DNA of 56,209 nucleotides, from assembly GCF_026738875.1 (NCBI RefSeq), contig NZ_JAPQFJ010000012.1:1-56209 (forward strand), written 5' to 3'. Source of the stretch: Clostridium brassicae (GTDB lineage Bacteria; Bacillota; Clostridia; Clostridiales; Clostridiaceae). A program made the translations under genes and the position numbers. This document shows, piece by piece, positions 35,194-44,553 of the stretch. Numbering within the stretch: position 1 is the stretch's first letter; every line of letters begins with the position of its first letter. The notes beneath the pieces were generated by a model. It was given only the letters and a program-made list of their open reading frames with translations. It was not told the origin of the DNA and made no database searches.

Positions 35194-36300
35194 ATGGCTG
35201 GATTGATTTTAAAAAATATCGAAAAAGTATATCCAAATGGCTTCCATGCTGTTCATGATTTCACCCTTACTATTGAAGATAAAGAATTTATAGTATTTGT
35301 TGGTCCTTCTGGATGTGGGAAGTCTACTACTTTAAGAATGATAGCTGGACTTGAAGAAATATCTTCTGGTGAATTATATATAGGAGAAAATCTTGTAAAT
35401 GACGTAGCACCTAAAGATAGAGATATAGCTATGGTATTTCAAAACTATGCTTTATATCCTCATATGACTGTATACGATAATATGGCTTTTGGTCTAAAAC
35501 TTAGAAAGCTTCCAAAAGAAGAAATTAAAAAAAAGGTTACTGAAGCTGCTAAAATACTTGGTATAGAAGACTTGCTTAATAGAAAACCAAAGCAGCTTTC
35601 AGGAGGGCAAAGACAAAGAGTTGCTCTTGGACGTTCTATTGTAAGAAATCCTAAAGTATTTTTAATGGACGAACCTTTATCAAACTTAGATGCCAAACTA
35701 AGAGTTCAAATGAGAGCTGAGATAAGTAAACTACATCAGCAACTAAAAACAACTTTTATTTATGTCACTCATGATCAAACAGAAGCTATGACAATGGGTA
35801 CAAGAATTGTAGTAATGAAAGATGGCATTATCCAACAAGTATCAGATCCTCAAAGTATATATAAGCATCCTAATAACATATTCGTTGCTTCCTTTATAGG
35901 TTCCCCTCAAATGAATTTTATTGAATGTACTATAAAAGAAAATGAGAATGATTTATATGCTGAATTCAAAGGAAATTTAGTAAAATTTTCGGACAAACAT
36001 TCAAAAATTCTAAGAGATCTGGAATATATTAATGAAGAGGTTATATTAGGTATAAGACCTGAAAATATATTTGTCCAGCCTGAAATTCCTGAAAGTAAAG
36101 AAAATGTTATTGAAACAATGGTTCAAGTGAAAGAAATGCTTGGCTCAGAAACATATTTATATTTAGAAATGTATGATAAAAATTTAATAGCTAGAGTTGA
36201 TCCTAATATTGAAACTGAAATAGGCAAAAGTATAAATATTGGTTTTAAAACAGATAAAATACACATATTTAACAAAGAGACAGAAGAAGCTATATTTTAA
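35194..36300 (+). CDS. Sugar ABC transporter ATPase (MsmX/UgpC/MalK type), without permease genes
   Basis: 368 residues from the ATG at 35194 (AAGGAG eight bases upstream; an in-frame GTG at 35185 lies in the spacer). Walker A GPSGCGKST, Q-loop VFQNYALYPHMTVYDN, signature LSGGQRQR, Walker B VFLMDEPLSNLDAK and the switch His in YVTHDQTEAMTMG are intact. The C-terminal third carries the OB/TOBE regulatory domain (GIRPENIFV). This is the group whose single ATPase can serve several carbohydrate importers. No permease or binding protein lies next to it, so it is probably a shared ATPase like MsmX. Confidence 0.92.
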   Translation: MAGLILKNIEKVYPNGFHAVHDFTLTIEDKEFIVFVGPSGCGKSTTLRMIAGLEEISSGELYIGENLVNDVAPKDRDIAMVFQNYALYPHMTVYDNMAFGLKLRKLPKEEIKKKVTEAAKILGIEDLLNRKPKQLSGGQRQRVALGRSIVRNPKVFLMDEPLSNLDAKLRVQMRAEISKLHQQLKTTFIYVTHDQTEAMTMGTRIVVMKDGIIQQVSDPQSIYKHPNNIFVASFIGSPQMNFIECTIKENENDLYAEFKGNLVKFSDKHSKILRDLEYINEEVILGIRPENIFVQPEIPESKENVIETMVQVKEMLGSETYLYLEMYDKNLIARVDPNIETEIGKSINIGFKTDKIHIFNKETEEAIF

Positions 36301-36357
36301 ATAAACATAGCTTTTCTAAATCTTAAAGGTATATATACTATTAATCTCAAAAAATTT

Positions 36358-36406
36358 AGGGACGGTTCTCCAATTTTTATAAAATAAAAATTGGAGAACC
36401 GTCCCT
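36358..36406. terminator. Long perfect palindrome with GGGACGGTTCT ends (terminator / dispersed repeat, copy A)
   Basis: A 23-bp perfect stem with a three-base loop; the arms begin AGGGACGGTTCT and end AGAACCGTCCCT. The inner part is A/T-rich. It lies between the ends of the plus-strand ABC gene and the minus-strand rnfB, seven bases past the rnfB stop, and can act as a terminator on either strand. The same arm ends recur at 41997, 50251 and 53126, and in altered form at 43172. Confidence 0.9.
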
Positions 36407-36412
36407 TATGCT

Positions 36413-37228
36413 TTATGCTTTTGGTTCTGGTTTTTTACGGAAATTTAATATAGCTTTAGTTGGACATTTTTGAGCACAAAGTCCACAATTCACACATTTA
36501 CTATAGTCAATTACTGATAAATTGTTTACCATTGTGATAGCATCTTTAGGACATGCTTTTGCACAAAGTCCGCATCCGATACATCCAACAGAGCAAGCAT
36601 TTTTAACGTCTAATCCTCTGTCTTTTGAATTACATGAAACAAAAACTAATTGTTTTTGTGGTACTAATTCTATTATATCTTTAGGACAAGCTTTTACACA
36701 TGCTCCACAAGCTACACAATTATCCTTGTTTACTTTTGCTACTCCATCTTCTATAGATAAAGCATCAAACGCACATGCCTTTACACAGCTTCCTAATCCT
36801 AAACATCCAAAGTCACAAGCTTTAGATCCAGCTCCTGGAACATTTACAGCTTCTTGACAATCTTTTAATCCATAATATTGATACTTTTCTTTAGCCACAC
36901 CACAAGTACCTTGACATTTTACATAAGCTATTTGTGGTTCGGAATCTCCTGCTTCTAATCCCATTATTCCTGCTATTTTTTGAGATGCTGCGGCTCCTCC
37001 AATAGGACAAGCATTTGGAGCAGCACCAGAAGTAACAACTGCTTCTGCATAAGCGTCACATCCTGCAAATCCACATCCACCACAATTTGCTCCTGGAAGA
37101 CATTCTCTAACTTGTGGTATCTTTGGATCAACTTCTACAGCAAATTTCTTAGATGAATATCCTAAAACTAATCCAAATAATAATGCTAATCCACCTAAGG
37201 CAAGTACAGGAAATAATAATTCATTCAT
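36413..37228 (-). CDS. rnfB: Rnf complex subunit B (ferredoxin-type iron-sulfur protein)
   Basis: 271 residues. One N-terminal membrane helix is followed by the Fe-S domain CLPGANCGGCGFAGCDAYAEAV, a second Cys group (CQGTCGVAKEKYQYYG, ACDFGCLGLGSCVKAC) and paired 4Fe-4S clusters CVACGACVKACP, CIGCGLCAKACP and CVNCGLCAQKCP. RnfB receives electrons from reduced ferredoxin and passes them into the complex. It is the last gene of rnfCDGEAB, with the GGGACGGTTCT palindrome just behind it. Confidence 0.97.
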   Translation of the reverse strand: MNELLFPVLALGGLALLFGLVLGYSSKKFAVEVDPKIPQVRECLPGANCGGCGFAGCDAYAEAVVTSGAAPNACPIGGAAASQKIAGIMGLEAGDSEPQIAYVKCQGTCGVAKEKYQYYGLKDCQEAVNVPGAGSKACDFGCLGLGSCVKACAFDALSIEDGVAKVNKDNCVACGACVKACPKDIIELVPQKQLVFVSCNSKDRGLDVKNACSVGCIGCGLCAKACPKDAITMVNNLSVIDYSKCVNCGLCAQKCPTKAILNFRKKPEPKA

Positions 37229-37241
37229 GCTTTCCCCTCCC

Positions 37242-37820
37242 TTACACTAAACCAGTGAATCCAAGGAATGCTATAGCCATTAATCCAGCTGTGATTAAGG
37301 CAATTGGAGTTCCTTGCAATGCTTCTGGCATTTTATCGCATGCTTCCATTCTTTCTCTCAAACCTGCAAGTAACATTATACTTAACATAAATCCAAGACC
37401 TGAAGCAACACTAAATATTAATGTTTCTAATAAATTAAATTTTTCGTTCATGTTTATTATAACTGCACCAAGAATTGCACAGTTAGTTGTAATAAGTGGT
37501 AAATATATACCCAATGCTTTATATAGCTCTGGCATAGTCTTCTTCATAACTGTTTCAACAAATTGAACTAATGATGCAATAACTAGTATGAATGCTATTG
37601 TATATAAATACTCTATTCCTAATGGTACAAGTATAAATTGATAAACCATATATGAAATAACTGCTGCTAGTCCCATAACGAAAGTAACTGCTGCACCCAT
37701 TCCTTTTGCAGTCTCTATTTTCTTTGAAACTCCAAGGAAAGGACAGATACCTAAAAATCTAGATAGTATCATGTTATTAACTAACAATGCAGAAATTATC
37801 AAAACAAATATCTTCATCAT
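37242..37820 (-). CDS. rnfA: Rnf complex subunit A (membrane)
   Basis: 192 residues with six membrane segments. LVNNMILSRFLGICPFLGVSKK near the N-terminus and LITTNCAILGAVI in the middle are the two Cys-containing motifs, related by inverted symmetry to those of RnfE, that hold a cluster in the membrane between RnfA and RnfE. The start may be either of two adjacent ATGs; GGTGA and AGGAAGG precede them. It lies 26 bases after rnfE and 13 before rnfB. Confidence 0.97.
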   Translation of the reverse strand: MMKIFVLIISALLVNNMILSRFLGICPFLGVSKKIETAKGMGAAVTFVMGLAAVISYMVYQFILVPLGIEYLYTIAFILVIASLVQFVETVMKKTMPELYKALGIYLPLITTNCAILGAVIINMNEKFNLLETLIFSVASGLGFMLSIMLLAGLRERMEACDKMPEALQGTPIALITAGLMAIAFLGFTGLV

Positions 37821-37846
37821 TCACCCAACCTTCCTTATAGGTATTG

Positions 37847-38452
37847 TTAGTTTGCATTTCTTGCTTTCTTTAATTTTCTATTATTGATTATACCCATTAA
37901 TATACCAAGAGTTATAAATGCTCCTGGTGCAAGTATAAATATTAGAGCTGGGAACTCTTTAGGTAATACTTGCCATTGTATAAATTTACCAGTTCCTAAC
38001 ACTTCTCTTATCATTCCTATAACTGACAATGATAATGTAAATCCTAATCCTTGTCCTATAGCATCAAAAATAGAACTTATTGGACCATTTTTTGAAGCAT
38101 ATGATTCTGCACGTCCAAGGATTAAACAGTTAACAACTATAAGTGGTATAAATATACCTAATGATTTATTTAATGCTGGTACATATGCTGCCAATAAAAA
38201 TTGAAGCAATGTAACCATTGATGCAATAACAACTATAAACGCTGGAATACGAACTTTGTCTGGTATAAAATTTCTTAATAAAGATACTACAAAGTTAGCA
38301 CCTATAAGAACTACTGTAGTGGAGAGTCCCATACCAAAACCATTTTGGGCACTTGAAGTTACTGCCAAAGTAGGACACATTGCTAAAACTTGTACGAATG
38401 TTACATTTTCGTTAAATATACCATTTTTTATTCTTTCCCAAGCAACACCCAT
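37847..38452 (-). CDS. rnfE: Rnf complex subunit E (membrane)
   Basis: 201 residues with six membrane helices. Conserved patches are NENVTFVQVLAMCPTLAVT and FIPLIVVNCLILGRAESYA, the counterparts of the RnfA Cys motifs. It shares one base with the end of rnfG, indicating translational coupling. It forms the membrane core of Rnf together with RnfA and RnfD. Confidence 0.96.
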   Translation of the reverse strand: MGVAWERIKNGIFNENVTFVQVLAMCPTLAVTSSAQNGFGMGLSTTVVLIGANFVVSLLRNFIPDKVRIPAFIVVIASMVTLLQFLLAAYVPALNKSLGIFIPLIVVNCLILGRAESYASKNGPISSIFDAIGQGLGFTLSLSVIGMIREVLGTGKFIQWQVLPKEFPALIFILAPGAFITLGILMGIINNRKLKKARNAN

Positions 38453-39036
38453 TATTTTTGTCCTCCTTTCAATTCCTTATTATAAAAATCTATTGCTGCA
38501 TTAACTCCTGTAGTTACAGCTTTTGATGTAATAGTAGCTCCTGTTATAGCTTTTATTTCATTATCCTTTGATGGTTCAGCTTTAACTACATCAAGTGGTT
38601 TATCAGTTGGTTTTCCTTTGTATTGGCCTGAAAATTCTGGCTCTGGTGCTTTAGCTCCAAGGCCTGGTGTTTCAGCATGAGTAAGTATCTTTATTCCTTC
38701 AACTTTACCTTCATTTGAAATACCAACCATCATTTCAATTAATCCACCATAACCTTTTGGTGCAACTTTTATAGCATATCCTGATACATCACTACCTGTT
38801 TTTCCTGAATTAACTTCTTTAACAGGATTTGTTTCCTCAAGTTTAACATCCTGCTTTTCAAAAGACTCAGCCTTTGGTAAAACTTCCTTCATAGCTGCAT
38901 CATTTTCTTTCTTTTGTTGTATAGCGATAGGTTCTGCAGTAATTTTATGTGCTCCACCTAATATAAGTCCTGCAACGGCTGTAATTATGAATAATATTAT
39001 ACCTAAGCTTATTATCTCTTTTGTACTTTTATCCAT
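38452..39036 (-). CDS. rnfG: Rnf complex subunit G (covalent FMN protein)
   Basis: 194 residues. One N-terminal membrane helix (IISLGIILFIITAVAGLILGG) anchors an FMN-binding domain. The flavinylation site is in KAITGATITSKAVTTGVN, where the second Thr of S/T-GAT is the expected FMN attachment residue; HAETPGLGAKAPEPEFSGQY is the other typical block. It overlaps rnfE by one base and begins one base after the rnfD stop. An ApbE flavin transferase is needed for maturation; none is in the window. Confidence 0.96.
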   Translation of the reverse strand: MDKSTKEIISLGIILFIITAVAGLILGGAHKITAEPIAIQQKKENDAAMKEVLPKAESFEKQDVKLEETNPVKEVNSGKTGSDVSGYAIKVAPKGYGGLIEMMVGISNEGKVEGIKILTHAETPGLGAKAPEPEFSGQYKGKPTDKPLDVVKAEPSKDNEIKAITGATITSKAVTTGVNAAIDFYNKELKGGQK

Positions 39037-39037
39037 T

Positions 39038-39991
39038 TTACTTCACCTCCCCAGTTCCAAATACTCTTGGTTTCACGTATTTATCTATAAGAGGTACAAA
39101 TAAGTTCATTATAAGAATTGAATAAGAACATCCTTCTGGATATCCACCAAATCTACGAATAATCATAGCTAAAAATCCTGCTAAAACTGCATAAATAATT
39201 TGTCCCTTTTTAGTCATTGGAGATGTAGTATAATCAGTAGCCATAAAAATACCACCTAGCATTACACCACCAACCATGATTTCATAAATACCAGCACTCG
39301 CTCCTAAATTTCCTCTTCCGAAAATTGTACCAAGTACTGCTATTGTTCCAAGATAAAATACTGGAATATGCCATGTTATTACTCTTCTGTATAGAAGATA
39401 AGCAAACCCTATAAGCAACGCAAGAGCTGAAGTTTCTCCTATACATCCTCCAACTTGTCCTATGAAAGCTTGAGCCAAGCTAGGTAATTGTCCGCCACCA
39501 GCTTCCACTCCTTTTAAAATTGCAAGTGGAGTTGCACCTGTTGCTCCATCTACAGGGTTTGTCCAGGTTGTCATAGCAACTGGATAAGAAGCAAGTAAAA
39601 ATGCACGTCCTGCAAGTGCTGGGTTAACTATATTTTGTCCAATTCCACCAAATAAACATTTAACAATTATAACAGTAAATATTGAACCAATAACAACCAT
39701 CCATATTGGAAGTGATGGTGGAACGTTAAATGCAAGTAACAGACCTGTTACAACCGCACTTAAATCTTTTGATGTATCTTGTTGTTTTGTAAGCTTACAC
39801 CATACCATTTCTGAAAGAACACATGATATAACTGCTGCTAATATTACTAATACTGCTTTTAATTTAAAAAAGTATATTCCTGCTATTGTAGCTGGAAGTA
39901 ATGCAATAATAACATCTCTCATAATAGATTGCACTGAACTATTATCACGAATATGAGGAGATGAAGACACTGTAAACATTGTCTCAGCCAT
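39038..39991 (-). CDS. rnfD: Rnf complex subunit D (membrane, covalent FMN)
   Basis: 317 residues with about nine membrane segments. VDGATGATPLAILK holds the FMN-accepting Thr of the SGAT-type motif. FNVPPSLPIWMVVIGSIFTVIIVKCLFGGIGQNIVNPALAGRAFL is the NqrB/RnfD landmark region, partly visible as NIVNPALAGRAFLLAS. RnfD is thought to take part in ion translocation. It lies between rnfC (16 bases) and rnfG (one base). Confidence 0.96.
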   Translation of the reverse strand: MAETMFTVSSSPHIRDNSSVQSIMRDVIIALLPATIAGIYFFKLKAVLVILAAVISCVLSEMVWCKLTKQQDTSKDLSAVVTGLLLAFNVPPSLPIWMVVIGSIFTVIIVKCLFGGIGQNIVNPALAGRAFLLASYPVAMTTWTNPVDGATGATPLAILKGVEAGGGQLPSLAQAFIGQVGGCIGETSALALLIGFAYLLYRRVITWHIPVFYLGTIAVLGTIFGRGNLGASAGIYEIMVGGVMLGGIFMATDYTTSPMTKKGQIIYAVLAGFLAMIIRRFGGYPEGCSYSILIMNLFVPLIDKYVKPRVFGTGEVK

Positions 39992-40007
39992 TATGATTCC
40001 TCCTTAC

Positions 40008-41327
40008 CTATTTTTTTCTCTTATTTGCTAATACTGTTCTTTTTGAAGTACGGATTGATTGAATTAAGTGACGTTTTGCTGGACATACGAATGTACAAGA
40101 ACCACATTCTATACAATCTAATCCATTGCCTTCTTCAAAAGCTTCGTAGTCTTTTCTTCTTCCTACTGAATCAAGTGCTGAAGGTATTAAGAACATTGGA
40201 CATGCTTGAACACATCTTCCACATCTAATACAACTTGACTCTTGTGGTAATACAGCTTGTTTTGAAGTTAAGCAAAGAATTCCTGACGATCCTTTCATAA
40301 CTGGTACATCTAAAGAAGATATAGCCATACCCATCATTGGGCCTCCTGAAATTACTTTAATAGGATCTTCTTTAAATCCTCCACAAGCTTCTACTAATTC
40401 TTTAAATGACATACCATTTCTAACCCTTAAATTCTTTGGATCATTAACAGCTTCACCAGTAATTGTAACAACTCTTGTCATAGATGGTCTTCCAAGTACC
40501 ACTGCCTGATAAATTTCATGAAGAGTTGTAATGTTTTGAACTATACATCCTGCATCTGCTGGAAGTTTTCCTGATGGAACTTCTCTGTTAGTTATAGCAT
40601 AAATTAATTGTTTTTCAGCTCCTTGTGGATATTTAGTTTTAAGAGCTTTAACTGATATATTAGGAATATCTTTAACTGCCTTTTCCATTGCTTGTATAGC
40701 ATCTGGTTTGTTATCTTCTATTCCTATATATCCTTTTGCTTGTGGGTGCATGTGAAGTATAATTTTAAGACCTTCAACGATCTTTTCAGTTTCTTCTAGC
40801 ATTAATCTGTGGTCACATGTTAAATAAGGTTCACACTCTGCACCATTAATAACAATAGAATCAATGTTCTTATCTGGTGGTGGAATAAGTTTTACATTAG
40901 TTGGGAAACATGCTCCCCCCATACCAACTACTCCAGCCTCTTTGATAATTTCTGCAATTTCTTCTTTTGACATTTCATTGTAATTTTTTGGCTTAGTAAA
41001 TTCAATTTCTTCATATTGCCCATCATTTTCAACTATTACTGCTAATGACTTTGTTCCACCGGCTGTTAATACTGGTTTAACATCTTTAACAGTACCTGAA
41101 ACACTACTGTGGATATTTGCAGAAATGAACCCACTAGCTTGACCTATTTTTTGTCCAACTAATACCCTGTCGCCTTTTTTTACAAGACACTCAGCAGGGG
41201 CTCCTATATGTTGGGACATAGGAAATACTAAAAGATCTTTTGGCTGTAAATCCTCTATTGGCTTCTTTTCAGTAAGGTATTTGCCATGAGGTGGATGTAC
41301 GCCTCTTTTAAATGTTAAAGTTTCCAT
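40008..41327 (-). CDS. rnfC: Rnf complex subunit C (NADH-binding iron-sulfur protein)
   Basis: 439 residues from the ATG at 41327, which has AGGAGG six bases upstream; the frame is open 13 codons further. The N-terminus FKRGVHPPHGKYLTEKKPI is diagnostic. It contains the NADH/FMN Rossmann region GVVGMGGACFPTNVKL and INGAECEPYLTCDHRLM, an SLBB segment, and two 4Fe-4S motifs, CIRCGRCVQACP and CIECGSCTFVCP. RnfC exchanges electrons with NAD at the cytoplasmic face. It is the first gene of the operon. The complex couples ferredoxin oxidation to Na+ or H+ export. Confidence 0.97.
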   Translation of the reverse strand: METLTFKRGVHPPHGKYLTEKKPIEDLQPKDLLVFPMSQHIGAPAECLVKKGDRVLVGQKIGQASGFISANIHSSVSGTVKDVKPVLTAGGTKSLAVIVENDGQYEEIEFTKPKNYNEMSKEEIAEIIKEAGVVGMGGACFPTNVKLIPPPDKNIDSIVINGAECEPYLTCDHRLMLEETEKIVEGLKIILHMHPQAKGYIGIEDNKPDAIQAMEKAVKDIPNISVKALKTKYPQGAEKQLIYAITNREVPSGKLPADAGCIVQNITTLHEIYQAVVLGRPSMTRVVTITGEAVNDPKNLRVRNGMSFKELVEACGGFKEDPIKVISGGPMMGMAISSLDVPVMKGSSGILCLTSKQAVLPQESSCIRCGRCVQACPMFLIPSALDSVGRRKDYEAFEEGNGLDCIECGSCTFVCPAKRHLIQSIRTSKRTVLANKRKK

Positions 41328-41996
41328 GTTTATCCTCCTATCCTTAAATGTTAAATATGCGCGCAACTATAATTACGCACAGAAAATAAAATGCGTAGGA
41401 AATTGTACATTATAAATTTTATAGTAAAATATATAATATGCAAGATTTATATTGTGTAAAGTTACATGTTTTAATATAAAAATGTAAAATATTTCCTCTG
41501 TTTGATACACTTAAATGATACATTCCCTCTACCTTATCATTATAATACTTTTGTATACAATTACAATACCATACAATTGAAAGTTTATATTAAATATCAA
41601 TACTATAATATCACAAGAAGTTACATTTGTGTGTAATTATTTAGCGATTAAATGATATTTTTGAACATTTTTTTAAATTATTTTACATATATCGCTATTA
41701 TTTTTCTATAAAGTCTTTATTTATTGTACTACATCATATCAATAAATATACCTATATTGTATGTTTTTGTTCAATAGCATATTCTTTAAATTGTATTAAA
41801 ACATTTCACCTATTGTATAATAACATATTCCTTTATGAAATCATAAATTAACACAATTTTAAAATTTATCAGAATTATCGCATATATACAAAACATATAG
41901 GGGATAGTCCTAGTATATAATTGGTTAAGTATTAAAAATATAATTTATTGCATTTAGACTTTAGCTATAATTTAATCATTAAATTAATTTATTTTA
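41328..41996. other. rnf leader and upstream intergenic region
   Basis: No gene is supported. In the rnf leader TACGCA (41374-41379) and TGCGTA (41392-41397) form an inverted repeat 47 bases before the rnfC start, a possible operator or leader hairpin. A second inverted pair, TAGCGAT (41642-41648) and ATCGCTA (41691-41697), lies further up. TTGCAT and TATAAA near 41420-41445 on minus could be promoter elements but with poor spacing. No Rex-type TTGTTAA palindrome is visible. Confidence 0.4.
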
Positions 41997-42013
41997 AGGG
42001 ACGGTTCTTAGGA
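41997..42013 (+). repeat. Unpaired half of the GGGACGGTTCT element (copy B)
   Basis: AAGGGACGGTTCTTAGG matches the left arm of the palindrome at 36358. No complementary right arm follows within about 200 bases, so this is a solo or decayed copy. Confidence 0.6.
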
Positions 42014-42223
42014 TTGTTCACAAACACTTTAATTTTTTATTAGTTGTAGCTTATATCAAGGCTTTTTATTTCCGAATTGTCTTTAAAATGAATTTATTCT
42101 TACATTACATTTCAAGCATGCATAATTAACGAGCATTTCAAATGAATATATCCTTATTTAACACTAACCTTATCTGTTGACTACTACCGCCTTAAAACTT
42201 AACTAAACATAGAAAATCCAACT

Positions 42224-42252
42224 TTGAGTGTTCATATTATTTATGATACTAT
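42224..42252 (+). promoter_or_regulatory. Promoter of the YitT-like gene
   Basis: TTGAGT (42224-42229), a 17-base spacer, then TACTAT (42247-42252), followed about 60 bases later by GAGGAG and the ATG at 42314. Confidence 0.6.
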
Positions 42253-42313
42253 AAAGGCAAATTCAGTATATTTTAAATTTAGTATTCTAATATGTTTCAA
42301 TGAGGAGAATATC

Positions 42314-43162
42314 ATGAAAAAATCAATTAAAGAAATTTTATTTTTATCGATAGGTTGTTTACTTTTTTCTCTTTATATTTGTATGTTCTTAATTCCGAAT
42401 AATATTGGCACGGGAGGCTTAACAGGAATTGCATTAGGCTTAAACTATTTGTTTAAAATCCCAGTAGGTTTTTCTACCATAATATTAAATATACCTCTTT
42501 TTATTTTTGGATATAATCTTCTAGGAAAAAAATTTGCATTTAAAAGTGGTTTAATAGTCATTATATCATCTTTTATTATAGATTTTTTAAATTCACATCT
42601 CTCTTTTACTCCTTTAGGCGATGTATTAACGGCTACTATATTTTGTGGAGTACTTTCTGGTATAGCTATGGCTTTATTGTTTATGGCTGGAGCATCAACT
42701 GGCGGTCTAGACATATCAGGAAAAATCATCAAAAATAAAAATCCTAATTTATCACTCTCCAAAATTTTACTTGTTCAAGATTTTGTTGTCTACCTTTTTT
42801 TATCTTTAACTTTAGGTCCTCGTTCGGTTATGTATGCTCTTATTATGAGTTTCATTAGATCTAAAACCATAGATGCTGTTCAAGAAGGATTTGCATCTTC
42901 AAGGCAATGTATAATAATATGTCAAAATCCTGATCTTATAATTAACGCTATAAAACTACAACTTGGCAGAGGCGTAACTTTATTAAATGCAGAAGGCTGT
43001 TATTCTCACACTAATAAAAAATTTATATATGTAGTAATTCAAAAATTTCAATTAACTACTTTAAAAAATATAATTAATGATATTGATCCAACTGCGTTTG
43101 TTGCCGTATCTTCTGTTAATGATATTCAAGGCAATTTTAAACAAAAATCTTTTTCGATATAA
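42314..43162 (+). CDS. YitT-family membrane protein (DUF161/DUF2179)
   Basis: 282 residues from the ATG at 42314, with GAGGAG six bases upstream. The frame is open 30 codons further, but a promoter lies inside that part. About five membrane segments (residues 10-170) include the family motif NNIGTGGLTGIALGLNYLF and GASTGGLDISGKIIKNKNP. The cytoplasmic C-terminal DUF2179 domain has GRGVTLLNAEGCYSHTNKKFIYVVI and IDPTAFVAVSSVNDIQG. The function of the family is not established. It stands alone and is followed by a hairpin terminator. Confidence 0.9.
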   Translation: MKKSIKEILFLSIGCLLFSLYICMFLIPNNIGTGGLTGIALGLNYLFKIPVGFSTIILNIPLFIFGYNLLGKKFAFKSGLIVIISSFIIDFLNSHLSFTPLGDVLTATIFCGVLSGIAMALLFMAGASTGGLDISGKIIKNKNPNLSLSKILLVQDFVVYLFLSLTLGPRSVMYALIMSFIRSKTIDAVQEGFASSRQCIIICQNPDLIINAIKLQLGRGVTLLNAEGCYSHTNKKFIYVVIQKFQLTTLKNIINDIDPTAFVAVSSVNDIQGNFKQKSFSI

Positions 43163-43171
43163 AAACAAAAC

Positions 43172-43210
43172 TAGGGATGGTTTTGGGTTTATGCTTTAGT
43201 ACCATCCCTA
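43172..43210. terminator. Hairpin between the YitT-like and YdcF-like genes (altered GGGACGG-type element)
   Basis: TAGGGATGGT (43172-43181) and ACCATCCCTA (43201-43210) form a 10-bp stem around a 19-base loop. The arms resemble AGGGACGGTT of the dispersed palindrome family with one change on each arm that keeps pairing. It lies between two convergent genes and probably terminates both. Confidence 0.65.
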
Positions 43211-43216
43211 TTGATT

Positions 43217-43984
43217 TTATAGCAATTGATTTAAAATACAGGAATTAATTACTGCAAAATATTCTCTTACATAATAATTTGGAATTAAAATAAAATTCAT
43301 TTTTGCTGGAACTGCATAACTTTCAATTCCTGCCTTTTTAGCTAAAAATTGAGCTCTATACATATGAAAATTCGTGGTAACCATAGATATATTTAAATTA
43401 GATTGATCACTAAACTTATTAAACATTTCTTTGGTATATTTTAAGTTCTCATATGTATTTGTAGATTTATCTTCTTTTATAATATTTTTTTCATCAACAC
43501 CATTAACTACTAAAAATCTTTTCATAGCCTCAGCTTCGCTAATACTTTCCCCATTCCCTTTTCCTCCAGAAACTATAATTTTTACATTTGGATATTTTCT
43601 TATATATTCTAAACTTTTATACATTCTATCTCTCAAGGTTTGAGACATTCTTTCCCCTTTTACACCAGCTCCTAAAACTAGTAGATATTTAGTTTCCCTC
43701 ATTTCCTGATTAATTCCATGTTTTATAATTAATCCTTCTATAACCATAAAAGATATCAACCACATAAAAGCAATTACATATAAAATACCTTTCATTAAAT
43801 TGTTTAATTTTGGCATTTTATAATTATATTTAGACTTAACTAAGCCATAAAAAATTAAACTTCCTCCAATAAGCAACCAAAACTTAGAAAAACTAACTTG
43901 TCCACCATATAAAATTAAAGAAATATAATATATAACACATAATACTCCTAGCATTTGTAAACTTTTATTCTTAAACAATTTCAT
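43217..43984 (-). CDS. YdcF-family protein (DUF218 domain, SanA/ElyC-like)
   Basis: 255 residues. Three N-terminal hydrophobic segments (about residues 8-95) precede a DUF218 domain: YLLVLGAGVKGERMSQTLRDR, PNVKIIVSGGKGNGESISEAEAM, KEDKSTNTYENLKYTKEMF and VTTNFHMYRAQFLAKKAG. This order (LGAxV...SGG...SEA...E...T..N) is diagnostic. Family members affect cell-envelope integrity (SanA, ElyC), but the reaction is not known. It stands alone, facing away from a long gap. Confidence 0.88.
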   Translation of the reverse strand: MKLFKNKSLQMLGVLCVIYYISLILYGGQVSFSKFWLLIGGSLIFYGLVKSKYNYKMPKLNNLMKGILYVIAFMWLISFMVIEGLIIKHGINQEMRETKYLLVLGAGVKGERMSQTLRDRMYKSLEYIRKYPNVKIIVSGGKGNGESISEAEAMKRFLVVNGVDEKNIIKEDKSTNTYENLKYTKEMFNKFSDQSNLNISMVTTNFHMYRAQFLAKKAGIESYAVPAKMNFILIPNYYVREYFAVINSCILNQLL

Positions 43985-44435
43985 AAACAGTTCCTCCTAT
44001 AAATATACAATTTATATTTTATTATTAATTCAAAAAAGAAATGTATCAATTTGGTAACATTCTTTATCAATGATTTGCTATTATATCAAATTTTATAGAA
44101 CTATACCTTATATTTTTATATTTTTCTCCATTTTTTAATTTTATATCTTCACTGGCAATTAATTTAAAATAATATAGATAGGACAAATATCTACAATAAA
44201 AACTACAATTACTCTAGTTTGGGAATTTACATTTACATAAGAAAGTAAAAAGTGATATGCTCTTATATATAAAAATAGTACATACAACAATATTTTAAAC
44301 TTAAGATGTGCTAAATACTAACTTTAATCATATGCTTTGCTAACTCTTACAAAAGCGTTAAATATACTCAAATTAATGGTTTTTATAAATATTTCATAGG
44401 ATAATAAGTAAGTTATTACAAGAATGTATAAAGTC
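43985..44435. other. Intergenic region upstream of the YdcF-like gene
   Basis: AT-rich; no open frame with a ribosome site, no clear promoter that I can place with confidence and no recognisable RNA gene. Confidence 0.4.
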
Positions 44436-44496
44436 CACTATAATTAAACACTATTAAGTGGATTTTTTTATATAGTGTTTAATTATAGTGTTTTTT
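44436..44496 (+). terminator. Nested inverted repeats with two T-tracts
   Basis: CACTATAATTAAACACTAT (44436-44454) and its exact complement at 44472-44490 form a 19-bp stem followed by TTTTTT. Overlapping it, TCCACT (44434-44439) and AGTGGA (44457-44462) form a shorter stem followed by TTTTTTT. The two stems share bases and cannot form together. No plus-strand gene lies just upstream, so they may end an unannotated plus transcript, or the whole may be a small mobile remnant. Confidence 0.55.
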
Positions 44497-44553
44497 AACC
44501 ATCAGGTCCTACAGCTGTCGGAAATACTGCCATTATAACCGTTTCTAATATAC

